A stretch of DNA of 64,000 nucleotides from Cyanobacteria bacterium FACHB-471 (lineage in GTDB: Bacteria > Cyanobacteriota > Cyanobacteriia > Elainellales > Elainellaceae), in contig JACJOC010000044.1 in assembly GCA_014695345.1 (NCBI GenBank), positions 62,001 to 126,000 on the forward strand, read 5' to 3'. The notes below the pieces were generated by a model. It was not told the origin of the DNA, searched no databases, and saw only the letters and a list, made by a program, of their open reading frames with translations. Numbering within the stretch: the first letter of the stretch is position 1; the number at the start of each line of letters is the position of its first letter. Position numbers and translations under genes: made by a program. Below are positions 45,573 through 54,469 of this stretch, piece after piece.

Positions 45573-46583
45573 TTAGAGAACTTCGACTGGCCTCTCCTCC
45601 GCGACAGCCATCAGCAAGCCATCAGCGTTGGGGTAGGCGGTGCGCTCATGGACGTACGATGCGGGTGTCCGGTCGATCAGCAAGCTGAGCAGTTCGGGGC
45701 GGCTGTAGTGACCACGCGCATCCATAACTCTTTTGCGGGCGTCAATTTGCGCAAAGTCAAGATCGGCAATTATTTCGCCTTCACCAGCCTGGATCGGCCC
45801 ATCAGTAATCGATCCGTCCGGGCTCACGATCGCAGTAAAGTTACCACCCGAAATTGGTCCGATCGGACAACCCGTGTCTTGCATGATCTGGGCCTGCTGA
45901 TCGGCATCGAGCCACGCGGTCGCACTGACGACAAAGCAGCCAGATTCAAGGGCGTGCTGGCGGACGTTAATTTCTGCCTGCTCCGCGAACAACGGCCCGG
46001 CAAACGATCCGGGATACATCGCCGAGTGAATCTGCTCACCATCGGCGATCAGCGCGTACCGTGCCAAAGGGTTGTTATGCTCAAAGCAGGCAAGTTGTCC
46101 GATGCGCCCAACAGCACTATCGACGGCGCGCAGTCCCGAGCCGTCACCCTGACCCCAAAGTATCCGCTCGTTATAAGTCGGCGTGATCTTGCGGCGACGT
46201 TGGATCAGCGTACCATCTGAGTCGAAGAGAAGCTGCGTATTGTAGATCGAGCCGCCGTCGCGCTCATTGACGCCGATCGAAACGACCATGTTTGCTTCTC
46301 TCGCGGCTTCGGCGATCGCCCGGGTTTCGGCAGACGGCACCGTGACTGACTCTTCAAGCAACCGCAGATGTTCCTTAGCCAGCGCGAACGGGGCTAGCAC
46401 ATAGGTGAAGTAGGGGTAATAGGGAATGATGGTCTCGGGGAAAGTGGCGAACTGGACGCCTTGTTGTCCCAGCTCACGAATCTTCTTCACGACCTTTTCC
46501 ACGGTGCCCTGCCGACTGTACAGCACAGGGCTGATCTGCACGGCAGCGGCTTTAACGATTGGACTAGCAAAGGTATTTTTCAT
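45573..46583 (-). CDS. Nitrilase-family carbon-nitrogen hydrolase
   Basis: A 336-residue nitrilase. The Glu-Lys-Cys triad is seen in FPETIIPYYPYF, RRRKITPTYNER and GQLACFEHNNP. The pattern fits true aliphatic/aromatic nitrilases that turn nitriles into acids. ATG 46583 lies two bases after the epoxide hydrolase stop, so translational coupling is likely. No signal peptide is present, unlike the coupled hydrolase. The substrate is unknown. Confidence 0.88.
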   Translation of the reverse strand: MKNTFASPIVKAAAVQISPVLYSRQGTVEKVVKKIRELGQQGVQFATFPETIIPYYPYFTYVLAPFALAKEHLRLLEESVTVPSAETRAIAEAAREANMVVSIGVNERDGGSIYNTQLLFDSDGTLIQRRRKITPTYNERILWGQGDGSGLRAVDSAVGRIGQLACFEHNNPLARYALIADGEQIHSAMYPGSFAGPLFAEQAEINVRQHALESGCFVVSATAWLDADQQAQIMQDTGCPIGPISGGNFTAIVSPDGSITDGPIQAGEGEIIADLDFAQIDARKRVMDARGHYSRPELLSLLIDRTPASYVHERTAYPNADGLLMAVAEERPVEVL

Positions 46584-46585
46584 GA

Positions 46586-47938
46586 TTAGCGCAGCGACCT
46601 GAACGCTGCCCTGAGTTCTTGAGTAAAAATTGTTGGCTCCTCCCACGCTGCAAAGTGTCCGCCTTTGTCGAGCTGGTTGTAATAAATGAGATTGGGATAC
46701 GCCTGCTCAGTCCAGCTTCGTGGGGCCTCATATTGCTCACCAGGAAAGATGCTCACCGCCACCGGAATGGAGACACCCTTAGCGTTGAAAAAGCCACCCT
46801 TGTATTCCCAGTAGAGACGGGACGCAGAGACTCCCGTATTTGTCAGCCAATACAGCGTAATGTTGTCAAGGATCTCGTCGCGGGTCAGCTCGCCAGTGGT
46901 GCTGCTCGTTCGGTTTAGGGCTGAGGCGACTGCTGCCGCTGGCTGACCGCCAGCATCATTGTGGTCTAGAAGCCAAGCAGCCAGACCGACGGGTGAATCC
47001 GCAATTCCGTACAAGGTTTGCGGGCGCGACGCCATTAGTCTGGCGTAGTCCACTTGCTTGAACGTTCTGACCAGTTGCTCATAGGCGCGCTGTTCGTCAG
47101 ATGAGAGACCCGATGGCGCTGGGCTGCCAGCTAGGAGCGCCCTATCGACATCCTCTGGAACGGTGGCAGGCATGTTGGTGTGGATGGCGAGCAATCCCGC
47201 TGGTGCCTGCAAACCCATCTGATCAACAACAAACGCACCCCAATCGCCGCCCTGGGCGACGTAGCGGGTGTAGCCCAAACGCTTCATCAACACATCCCAG
47301 GCTTGACCCATGCGCTCGGGACCCCAGCCTGTGGTGGTTGGTTTGCCGGAGAAGCCATAGCCCGGCATCGACGGAATCACCACATCGAAAGCATCGGATG
47401 CGCTCGCACCATACGCTGTGGGATTAGTCAGTGGATCGATAATCTTTAGCTGCTCGATGATTGAACCGGGCCAACCGTGCGTGACGATGAGCGGTAACGC
47501 GTTCTCATGCTGCGATCGCACGTGAATGAAATGAATGTCTAGCCCATCGATCTCGGTGATGAAGTGCGGCAAGGCTTTCAGGCTTGCCTCAACCTTGCGC
47601 CAGTCGTAGTCTGTCGCCCAGTAGTGCGCGAGTTCTTGCATCGTTGCGAGCTGCAAGCCCTGCGACTGGTCGGGGACAGTCTCCTTTTCGGGCCAGCGGG
47701 TCGCCACGATGCGTTGGCGGAGATCGTCGAGGTCTGCTTGCGGGATGTTGATTTGGAAGGGGCGGATTGCGGTTGGATCGGTGTGTACGGTTCCAGATTG
47801 AGCCGTGGTAATTTCCTTGGGGTGTGGTTGGCTTGATTGAGCGTTCGCAGAACCGAATCGACCTAGCTGTGTAGTTGCGATCGTCCCGGCTGCAATGCCC
47901 AAAAAGCGGCGGCGTTGATGGTTGATTTTCTCAGCCAT
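46586..47938 (-). CDS. Tat-exported epoxide hydrolase (EHN type)
   Basis: A 450-residue enzyme with a Tat signal (HQRRRFLGIAAGTIATTQ) and cleavage near ANAQ. The EHN domain begins AIRPFQINIPQADLDD, then HGWPGSIIEQ, nucleophile Asp in QGGDWGAF and C-terminal GGHFAAWEEP. It is a paralogue of the gene at 36654-38102 but uses Tat instead of the Sec-like leader. The nitrilase gene follows at once. Its first 60 codons match those of the DUF6130 gene at DNA level. Confidence 0.88.
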   Translation of the reverse strand: MAEKINHQRRRFLGIAAGTIATTQLGRFGSANAQSSQPHPKEITTAQSGTVHTDPTAIRPFQINIPQADLDDLRQRIVATRWPEKETVPDQSQGLQLATMQELAHYWATDYDWRKVEASLKALPHFITEIDGLDIHFIHVRSQHENALPLIVTHGWPGSIIEQLKIIDPLTNPTAYGASASDAFDVVIPSMPGYGFSGKPTTTGWGPERMGQAWDVLMKRLGYTRYVAQGGDWGAFVVDQMGLQAPAGLLAIHTNMPATVPEDVDRALLAGSPAPSGLSSDEQRAYEQLVRTFKQVDYARLMASRPQTLYGIADSPVGLAAWLLDHNDAGGQPAAAVASALNRTSSTTGELTRDEILDNITLYWLTNTGVSASRLYWEYKGGFFNAKGVSIPVAVSIFPGEQYEAPRSWTEQAYPNLIYYNQLDKGGHFAAWEEPTIFTQELRAAFRSLR

Positions 47939-47976
47939 TGATCTTTCTCCAATTGATTTAACTCAGCCTGCTCTGA

Positions 47977-48186
47977 TCAATTTCGTGATACCTGTCGTGC
48001 TTTTCGACCCAGAACAGAGACCAGTTTCGTCGGTGCTGATACCTCTGGTGGGCGATCGCGATCTACGCTGGCAGCAAAGGTCTTTCTCCCATTAGTGCTT
48101 GGGTCCAATTGCCTGCTGTGCGAAACTTGAAGCGGGTTTACGTACTCTTTTACTCCGGCGAAGCGGGCCGGGTATAGAGGCTCCAT
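47977..48186 (-). CDS. Doubtful small ORF downstream of the DUF6130 gene
   Basis: A 69-codon frame begins in the TAATG overlap at the end of the DUF6130 gene, which would allow coupled translation. The sequence is basic and unlike any family I know (NPLQVSHSRQLDPSTNGRK). Without a ribosome site or similarity it may be non-coding spacer. Confidence 0.25.
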   Translation of the reverse strand: MEPLYPARFAGVKEYVNPLQVSHSRQLDPSTNGRKTFAASVDRDRPPEVSAPTKLVSVLGRKARQVSRN

Positions 48187-48770
48187 TAGTGCGCGTGCGC
48201 GCTCTGGTATTCAGGGATGGTGAACATCTGCGTCACCACCTGTCCGGGGAAAACGTTGTGGTTAGGGTCAACTAACTCGATCTTTACCTTGTGCGGTCCG
48301 GGTGGCAGTCCGGCTATGTCGATTGTGTTGGTATCACTCGCATCCGCCCACCACCAGGGCAGATCGTCGACGGTGATGTGCAAATGCCCGACCCGCGGAG
48401 AGGTCTGGATTGCACCTGCTCCAAAAACGGGTACGATACGCAAATTCTCTACTCGGTACTGGGCCCAGAAGATGCCCAAAGCCAGCCCTTGAGGAAGTGG
48501 GGGATCTACGATCAGCTTGGGTTCGGGCTCGTTCTCGAGCGGGAGATACGGTGAAGCGCCGCGAATGTCCCTCGCGCTTGGGGTGGAGGGGCGGATTGCG
48601 TTTGGGTCGGTGGACTGCGCGGTTCCGGGTTGAGGTGTGGCGGCTTCCTTTGGCTGTGTTTGGCTCGATTGTGCGTTCGCCAAACCGAATCGACCTAACT
48701 GTGTAGCAGCAATGCTCAGGGCTGCAATGCCCAAAAAACGGCGGCGTAGTGGGTTGATTTTTTCAGACAT
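48186..48770 (-). CDS. Tat-exported DUF6130-type protein with a leader borrowed from an epoxide hydrolase gene
   Basis: A 194-residue protein. Residues 1-61 (Tat motif PLRRRFLGIAALSIA, cleavage near ANAQ, then STDPNAIRP) are nearly the same as the start of the epoxide hydrolases, including the AIRP that begins their EHN domain. From residue 62 a different domain follows, with PEPKLIVDPPLP, PVFGAGA and VGHLHITVDDLPWWWADAS, which I recognise as the DUF6130 type of unknown function with a beta-sandwich look. The join at about 48587 looks recombinational. It lies upstream of the epoxide hydrolase. Confidence 0.75.
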   Translation of the reverse strand: MSEKINPLRRRFLGIAALSIAATQLGRFGLANAQSSQTQPKEAATPQPGTAQSTDPNAIRPSTPSARDIRGASPYLPLENEPEPKLIVDPPLPQGLALGIFWAQYRVENLRIVPVFGAGAIQTSPRVGHLHITVDDLPWWWADASDTNTIDIAGLPPGPHKVKIELVDPNHNVFPGQVVTQMFTIPEYQSAHAH

Positions 48771-48907
48771 TGGTCTTGCTCCAATTGGGTTTAACTGAGG
48801 TTATGTATTGGTCATCCATATGACTCAGTTGTGATGGCGGGGCGAGCTGTGGGTTTGAGTTCCGTCGCTCGCCCCATCGCTCAATGCAACGAGGAAAAGG
48901 CGATCGG

Positions 48908-49588
48908 TTATTTGGAAAGAACAGGCAAAATTGTCTCCATGTATCGGTCAGCAGCTGCGGCAGCTTCTTCTGGGTTGCTACCACTCTGACGTGCACTTAA
49001 GTAGGGCGCATACCAGTCCCACCAGTTATGCTCGCCGTGAGTCTTCTCGTAATGGTCGTGACGCTCTGCCGTCTCGTGGAGAAGGGTTGCAAGGGTGGCA
49101 ACGTCTGCTTGTAGAGAGTCCCACAGGCGACCAGGAAACCGCGTTGTGATTTCCTGGAGCAACCAGAGGTTTCCATCTGGGTCTTCAAAAGAGGCAAATG
49201 AGAAGTAGGAACGACCTTCCGGGTCGCGCCCGCTGACGCGCGGGTTCTCCACCGCGTTATTGAAGGGACCGCCAGCGTAGTGGAAGATCTCACTGACGTT
49301 GACACCACGATCGAGCAAGTCTTTGCGGGCGGCATCGAGGTCGTCTACAGCGAGAACCAGGTTTTGCACCGAGCCAGAATTAGCTGGAGTGACTCCCTTG
49401 CCGAAAATGATCGAGGCGTCTGACTGAGGTGGCGTCACATGCACGTTGCGGTAGCCGCCCGCTGCGATATCGATATCGAGCCGCCAGCCGAGCTTCTCGT
49501 AGAATGCCTTCGTGCGATCGACGTCGGAAACGGTGAACACCACGACTTCGAGTTTCATGTTTGGACGGTTTACTTGATTGCTACTCAT
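48908..49588 (-). CDS. VOC-family (glyoxalase/bleomycin-resistance type) protein with C-terminal extension
   Basis: A 226-residue protein from the ATG 49588, which has AGGAGAACAAG before it. Residues about 8-135 form a VOC module (MKLEVVVFTVSDVDRTKAFYEKLGW, FEDPDGNLWLLQEI). The extension of about 80 residues ends in a helical stretch (AAAAADRYMETILPVL) not found in the paralogue at 57130. A metal site is uncertain. The family includes glyoxalases, dioxygenases and resistance proteins. Its promoter matches those of three other island genes. Confidence 0.8.
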   Translation of the reverse strand: MSSNQVNRPNMKLEVVVFTVSDVDRTKAFYEKLGWRLDIDIAAGGYRNVHVTPPQSDASIIFGKGVTPANSGSVQNLVLAVDDLDAARKDLLDRGVNVSEIFHYAGGPFNNAVENPRVSGRDPEGRSYFSFASFEDPDGNLWLLQEITTRFPGRLWDSLQADVATLATLLHETAERHDHYEKTHGEHNWWDWYAPYLSARQSGSNPEEAAAAADRYMETILPVLSK

Positions 49589-49627
49589 CTTGTTCTCCTT
49601 TTGGTTGGTAAGTTTGCTGTTCAAATT

Positions 49628-49700
49628 CGTTACTTTTCATTCTTCTGCGATCGCCCTATTTACACCACTCAAGTTATTTGAGTTAACACGCGACTTAAAT
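49628..49700 (-). promoter_or_regulatory. Shared promoter module, copy A (upstream of VOC gene 48908)
   Basis: Contains the inverted repeat ACTCAA-GTTAT-TTGAGT at 49667-49683, a HIP1 octamer and the CATTCTTC block, in the same order as three other copies. Confidence 0.6.
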
Positions 49701-49742
49701 GTGTGTTCACTAATGAGAAGTGCAATGAAAAGTGTGGTGGTT

Positions 49743-51440
49743 TTACGGTGCGACTGAGACTGTTTTTACAGGGGTTTGCAGCTGGTATTCGAGCTGTAAA
49801 ATTTCCGCTGCTCGCTCCCCAACGATCACGCAGGGAGCCATCGTGTTGCCCGTCGTTACTCGCGGCAGAATTGAGCCATCCGCGATCCGGAGATTGTCGA
49901 TTCCATACACTCTCAGGTTGCTATCCACCACCGACATGGAATCTCTACCCATCTTTGCGGTGCAGGTTTCATGCCAAAAACTTGTCGCAGCATCTCGAAC
50001 AAAGCGTTCGAGTTCGGCTCCTTTCAAATTCCCTGGCATGACTTCGCGCTTGATAAACGGACGAAGCGGGGCGGAGTTACCGACTTCGCGGCAAAGTTCT
50101 ACGCAGGCGATCGCGGTTTTGAGATCGTCTGGGTCAGACAGCGTATTCGCATCAATCAGAATCGGGTCGGATGGATCGGCTCCCGTCAGGCGCAGACGAC
50201 CCCGGCTTTTGGGGTGCACGATCGCCCCAAATAACGTCCAGCCTGCATCAGGTAGCCCAAACCGGGCGGCATTCTCAGCAGTGGTTTTTGGCACCTCAGC
50301 CTGGCAAACAAATACGTCTGGACTGTCAAGCCCGGACTGGCTCGTCGAGAAAAAGATTGCCTCGGACAAGTTGTTTCTGGGTTCGAGAGCGGTTTCATAT
50401 TCCCAGACACAGTCAAATGCAACGTGGTCTTGAAAATTTTGCCCCACACCGGGAAGGTGCTGCACGACAGGAATTCCAAATCGTCGCAACTCGGACTCAT
50501 CACCGATACCGGATTGCATCAGCACTTTCGGCGTATGAATTGCACCCAGTGACAGCACGACTTCGACTGCTGCACCAATGCGATAGATCGCGTCACGATA
50601 AGCAATCTCCACGCCAGTGACCCGCTTGCCCTGGAACGTCAGCCGTGTGACTAGTGCATGACTGAGAACCGTCAGGTTTGGACGATCTAGATAAGGGAAG
50701 ACGTAGGAACGGAATATCGATTCGCGCTTGCCATTGCGGACTCGCACATCGGTGATAGAAGCACCCTTCGCCGCTTCCATCATTTGTCCGTTCGCATTTT
50801 CAAACGTAGGAATACCGACTGATCGCGCTGCTTCGACCGTTGCGGGTGCGATCGGGTTTGAATCTGGTGCAGGCTGGACAAATACTGGTCCTCCCGTTCC
50901 GCGATACATCGGGTCCGGTACACCATGCCAATCTTCCAGGCGGCGATAAATCTTCAAGACAGATTCATAACTCCAGGCTGGATCGTTGGCTTCGGAGGCG
51001 AAGAAATCCCAATCCTGTTTGTGTCCGCGTGCCCAAACCATGACGTTGATGCTCGATCCACCGCCGAGTACCTTGCCCATCGAGAACGGAATCGAACGAC
51101 CGTTCACATGTCGATTTGGCTGTCCCTGAAAGCTCCAGTCGCGATCGCTTCCAAGGTTCATCGGCCATTGATTGGCTTCCAGGACGGTTGGCAGATCATC
51201 GCTGCCTCCAGCTTCAATCAGCAGAACGCTGACATCGGGATTTTCAGCCAGTCTACGGGCGACCACTGAGCCAGACGATCCAGATCCGCAAACAATAAAA
51301 TCATACTGGTGTCTTAGCTCAGAGGTAAGCTGGCGCTGGTTGTTGCGAACCTGTTCGGTGAAAACATCGTGGCTATCAGTTTCACGTTGATAGGTTTCAC
51401 GCTCATCCTCAAAGGATTCGTTCTCAAAATTCGTCTTCAT
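49743..51440 (-). CDS. GMC-family flavin oxidoreductase (choline dehydrogenase-like)
   Basis: A 565-residue FAD enzyme. The ADP-binding loop is CGSGSSGSVVARRLAENP, with GMC signature 1 near GRSIPFSMGKVLGGGSSIN and signature 2 at SLGAIHTPKVLMQSG. The catalytic His is in SFWHETCTAKMG and the second conserved residue in GNTMAPC (Asn). It oxidises an alcohol to an aldehyde; the substrate is unknown. There is an unusual N-terminal acidic stretch of about 45 residues before the FAD loop and no signal peptide. Confidence 0.88.
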   Translation of the reverse strand: MKTNFENESFEDERETYQRETDSHDVFTEQVRNNQRQLTSELRHQYDFIVCGSGSSGSVVARRLAENPDVSVLLIEAGGSDDLPTVLEANQWPMNLGSDRDWSFQGQPNRHVNGRSIPFSMGKVLGGGSSINVMVWARGHKQDWDFFASEANDPAWSYESVLKIYRRLEDWHGVPDPMYRGTGGPVFVQPAPDSNPIAPATVEAARSVGIPTFENANGQMMEAAKGASITDVRVRNGKRESIFRSYVFPYLDRPNLTVLSHALVTRLTFQGKRVTGVEIAYRDAIYRIGAAVEVVLSLGAIHTPKVLMQSGIGDESELRRFGIPVVQHLPGVGQNFQDHVAFDCVWEYETALEPRNNLSEAIFFSTSQSGLDSPDVFVCQAEVPKTTAENAARFGLPDAGWTLFGAIVHPKSRGRLRLTGADPSDPILIDANTLSDPDDLKTAIACVELCREVGNSAPLRPFIKREVMPGNLKGAELERFVRDAATSFWHETCTAKMGRDSMSVVDSNLRVYGIDNLRIADGSILPRVTTGNTMAPCVIVGERAAEILQLEYQLQTPVKTVSVAP

Positions 51441-51496
51441 CGCGACTACCTCGCTTTCAAAATCGAATTAACTGAGTCCGGCGATCGCCCCACCGC

Positions 51497-51826
51497 TCAC
51501 TTCACCGAGGAAAAGGAGGTTGGTGCCAGCAACTCGCTATTGATGTTTTGCACAAGTTGACCATCCTTCTCGCTTTCAGCCTTGATCGCAATCCATTCGG
51601 GGTCGGTGAGGAATGCACTCCAACGCTCTTGGCGCTCAGCCATGCTGTCCCAGGCAAGCAGGTAGGTGAGCCGGTTACTCTCACTCTCGCCGATTAGCGT
51701 TGTCCAAAATCCTGCCTGGCGAATGCCATGCTTTTCCCAAATCTGTATCGTATGGTTCTGGAAGCGCGACAGCAGCGCGGGTAGTTGTCCGGGCATGGCG
51801 TAATAAATGCGCAATTCGTAGATCAT
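51497..51826 (-). CDS. NIPSNAP-family protein
   Basis: A 109-residue ferredoxin-like-fold protein: MIYELRIYYAMPGQLPALLSR and FWTTLIGESESNRLTYLLAW are typical for the NIPSNAP family of small enzymes or binding proteins. The start overlaps a 7-codon frame (MTQLEKA) whose first residues match those of the epoxide hydrolase at 38102, a possible stub. It follows the SDR gene and precedes the GMC gene on the strand. Confidence 0.82.
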   Translation of the reverse strand: MIYELRIYYAMPGQLPALLSRFQNHTIQIWEKHGIRQAGFWTTLIGESESNRLTYLLAWDSMAERQERWSAFLTDPEWIAIKAESEKDGQLVQNINSELLAPTSFSSVK

Positions 51827-51894
51827 GCTTTTTCGAGTTGGGTCATGGGGTGCGTTCCTTTGTCAGCAGGTTGGACGATCGAGCAATTTTATTT

Positions 51895-51915
51895 GGGAGC
51901 GTCATTGACGCTCCC
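51895..51915 (-). terminator. Hairpin after the SDR gene
   Basis: GGGAGCGTCA and TGACGCTCCC form a 10-bp palindrome around one base, 17 bases past the SDR stop. There is no T tract on the minus strand. Confidence 0.45.
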
Positions 51916-51931
51916 TAGGTGTAAGGCAGTG

Positions 51932-52642
51932 TCAGTGCCCCGCACTCTGTCCACCATCGACGTGAAGGATTTCGCCCGTCACAAAGTTAGCTGATTCGAG
52001 GTAGAGGATGGCATCGACGACATCAGACATCTCACCCAACTGACCAACCGGGTGCAGGGCAGCGAGTTGAGCATGGGTCTCAGGGGGATGCATCGGCGTT
52101 TTGATAGTTCCCAGCGCGATCGCATTCACCCGGATACCGCGCTTGGCATACTCGATCGCCAGTGATTTGGTTGCGGCATTCAGTCCACCCTTTGTCAGTG
52201 ATGCGAGCACAGAGGGTACACCAGCGATCGGGTTGTCAACCAGGCTTGTTGAGATCTGCACAACATGACCGCTACCCTGCTTCTCCATCTCGGCGATCGC
52301 CAGTTGCGTCATGTGAAAGAAGCCAGCAATGTTGGTGCCCAGGTACACGTCGTAGTCTGCCTGGGTGTACTCGGTGAACGGTTTGGCGATGAAGATGCCA
52401 GCGTTATTGATGAGTGTGTCGATGCGTCCGAAGTGTGCAACGCCTTTGGAAATCACAAGCTCAGCGGTTTTTCGATCGGCAATGTCGCCCGGCACTGTGA
52501 GAATTGCGTCATCGTTGGATGGCTCGATCGAGCGCGAGGTTGCAACTACCCGATAGTTGCGATCACGATATGCCTTGACTAGAGCTGCGCCAATGCCTTG
52601 TGATGCGCCGGTGATAATAGCAACTTTCTGTTCAGTGCTCAT
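51932..52642 (-). CDS. Short-chain dehydrogenase/reductase
   Basis: A 236-residue classical SDR. The cofactor loop is ITGASQGIGAAL, the NNAG motif is in LINNAGIF, the active site is Ser in QISTSL with an unusual VLASLTKGG in place of the usual YxxxK (Leu-Thr-Lys, Tyr missing). ATG 52642 is preceded by AAGGAGGTTTTCC. The change at the Tyr position may lower or alter activity. Its upstream region carries the shared promoter module. Confidence 0.82.
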   Translation of the reverse strand: MSTEQKVAIITGASQGIGAALVKAYRDRNYRVVATSRSIEPSNDDAILTVPGDIADRKTAELVISKGVAHFGRIDTLINNAGIFIAKPFTEYTQADYDVYLGTNIAGFFHMTQLAIAEMEKQGSGHVVQISTSLVDNPIAGVPSVLASLTKGGLNAATKSLAIEYAKRGIRVNAIALGTIKTPMHPPETHAQLAALHPVGQLGEMSDVVDAILYLESANFVTGEILHVDGGQSAGH

Positions 52643-52723
52643 TGGAAAACCTCCTTGATATGTTTGAGAGATGGGTGGAATGAGGGTCAAAGGTCAGATA
52701 TGTTGAATGGCACAGTGCAATTA

Positions 52724-52790
52724 CACTTCATTCTTTAGCGATCGCTCTTATTTAGACCATTCAAGTTAGTTGAGTTAACTGCCAGTTAAG
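52724..52790 (-). promoter_or_regulatory. Shared promoter module, copy B (upstream of SDR gene 51932)
   Basis: Contains ATTCAA-GTTAG-TTGAGT at 52759-52775 (one arm base changed), HIP1 and the CATTCTTTAG block. Confidence 0.55.
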
Positions 52791-52854
52791 CTTGCTCAAT
52801 TCAAAACTGGCAGGTTCGATGACATCCGAGGGTTAGAGTTAGGGGCAAGATGGT

Positions 52855-53709
52855 CTAAGCCGCGATCCGCTGGTCATGGTCGGTACTGGTCGCGACTGGT
52901 AGCCATGCTTGAACGTCCTGTGCTATTTTCGCAGCGCTGCTTCGGTATAGGGCGATCGTGTCGTTGCCGACGGGTAAATGCAGCGGTGGACGGTCTGTAT
53001 TAGCGAGTTGAAGCATTACTTGAGCAAACTTTTTCGGATCACCGGGCTGATTTCTGTGTAGCGCATCGGCTCCGCTCCGCATCGGTCCTACCGTTTCCTG
53101 GTAATCGTCGATGATGGTTCTAGCCGCGACATAGGAGTCAGTGCTCAAGAAGTCGGTGCTAAAAAGACCAGGAGCGACTACCGTGACATGAATGCCGAGC
53201 GGTGCCAGTTCGACTGCCAGCCCTTTCGAGAGTCCTTCAACTGCAAACTTAGTAGATCCGTACAAGCCCCAGCCTGGAATTGCGTCGTAGCCGAACAGTG
53301 ATGAGATATTGATGATGTGCCCAGACTTTTGTTGGCGCAGGTACGGCAACACGGCACGAGTTACGTTGAGTAAACCAAACACGTTGGTTTCATATTGTTT
53401 GCGAACTTCAGCATCCGTGATTTCTTCGATCGCACCAACCATGCCAAACCCGGCATTGTTGACTAAAACATCAACCCGACCGAAACGAGTAATACCTTCC
53501 TTAACAGCTTCACGTACCTGGTCTTCCTGAGTGACATCCATCTGCACCACGTACAGATCCGGGTGGTTGTGCAGGGTATTGGTGAGTTGTGCGGGATTAC
53601 TGCGAACCGTTGCTACGACCTGATCGCCTGCTGCCAGAGCGGCTTGGGCAATTTCTAACCCAAATCCTCTGGAAGCTCCGGTAATGAACCATACTTTCTG
53701 AGTTTTCAT
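52855..53709 (-). CDS. Short-chain dehydrogenase/reductase
   Basis: A 284-residue SDR. GASRGFGLEIA is the cofactor loop, NNAG is in VLVNNAGFGM, and Ser, Tyr and Lys are in NISSLFGYDAIPGWGLYGSTKF. Proteins of this type reduce ketones or oxidise alcohols with NADP(H). ATG 53709 has GAGGAAAGAAG before it. It is longer than the SDR at 51932 by a C-terminal tail with DHDQRIAA. The shared promoter module lies upstream. Confidence 0.87.
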   Translation of the reverse strand: MKTQKVWFITGASRGFGLEIAQAALAAGDQVVATVRSNPAQLTNTLHNHPDLYVVQMDVTQEDQVREAVKEGITRFGRVDVLVNNAGFGMVGAIEEITDAEVRKQYETNVFGLLNVTRAVLPYLRQQKSGHIINISSLFGYDAIPGWGLYGSTKFAVEGLSKGLAVELAPLGIHVTVVAPGLFSTDFLSTDSYVAARTIIDDYQETVGPMRSGADALHRNQPGDPKKFAQVMLQLANTDRPPLHLPVGNDTIALYRSSAAKIAQDVQAWLPVATSTDHDQRIAA

Positions 53710-53783
53710 CTTCTTTCCTCGCTTAAGTGTTGTTTTGTGTGTTGGCTTTAGCTTGGTAAGCTTGCTGCTCACCTCGATTAACT

Positions 53784-53850
53784 TCATTCTTCAGCGATCG
53801 ACCAATACACACCACTCAAGTTCTTTGAGTTAAAACGCGACTTAATTATT
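53784..53850 (-). promoter_or_regulatory. Shared promoter module, copy C (upstream of SDR gene 52855)
   Basis: Contains ACTCAA-GTTCT-TTGAGT at 53814-53830, a damaged HIP1 (AGCGATCGACC) and CATTCTTCAG. Similarity with copy D continues upstream through AGGAAAGCAGCAGAAAGTGA. Confidence 0.6.
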
Positions 53851-53970
53851 CAGACTGAAGGAAAGCAGCAGAAAGTGAAGTCATTAGACCTGATACGCTT
53901 CAGATGAGCTGCGTGATGAAGTGATTCTGAATTGTCGATACATTAAAATTTTTGTGTGCAATTTTGCGCC

Positions 53971-54420
53971 TCACTCTTCGTCGTTTATCACCAGATTCTG
54001 TTCATCGGTATCGACGATAAGCACTGCTAGCAAGCGTGCGGGTTCAGTATCACTGGCATTTGCGCTGACACGATGATGATCGCCAGGTAGTTCAGTGAAA
54101 TCCTCACCAGCGTGATACACCTGCTCTGGATTGTCATTGATTTTGCTACGAACCGCACCTTCCAAGACTGTTGCATAAATGAAAGCTGACGCTGCATGGG
54201 TGTGAGGGATCGATGAGACACCTGGTTCATATTCGACCGTCTGGACTTTAATGCTCTTACCAGGCACATTGGGAAGGGCACCATCGAAGACCAACGTTAC
54301 CTTTTCACCCAACACACCACCGGCTGAAGCTGCGAATACGGGGGAAGTGGCAAATATAGAGAGCGCCATGACTAGGGAGAGAGTCAGGAATGCAACTCTA
54401 CAGAAAAATCTAGTGAACAT
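53971..54420 (-). CDS. Secreted cupin-domain protein
   Basis: A 149-residue single cupin with a Sec signal (hydrophobic residues about 8-27, cleavage near VFA). Metal ligands are likely in SIPHTHAASAFIYATVLEG (His-x-His, no clear Glu) and in ELPGDHHRVSANAS. It is an exported cupin of unknown substrate. The gene lies between an SDR gene and an NmrA-type gene on the minus strand. Confidence 0.8.
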   Translation of the reverse strand: MFTRFFCRVAFLTLSLVMALSIFATSPVFAASAGGVLGEKVTLVFDGALPNVPGKSIKVQTVEYEPGVSSIPHTHAASAFIYATVLEGAVRSKINDNPEQVYHAGEDFTELPGDHHRVSANASDTEPARLLAVLIVDTDEQNLVINDEE

Positions 54421-54469
54421 TTAGGTTCTCCTTGCGTGAATACAAACGTGAATACAAACAGTCCGTCCT

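Noticed and set aside
47977-48186. 69-codon frame as a real gene
   Set aside because: Kept only as a low-confidence feature because of the TAATG overlap; it has no recognised similarity.
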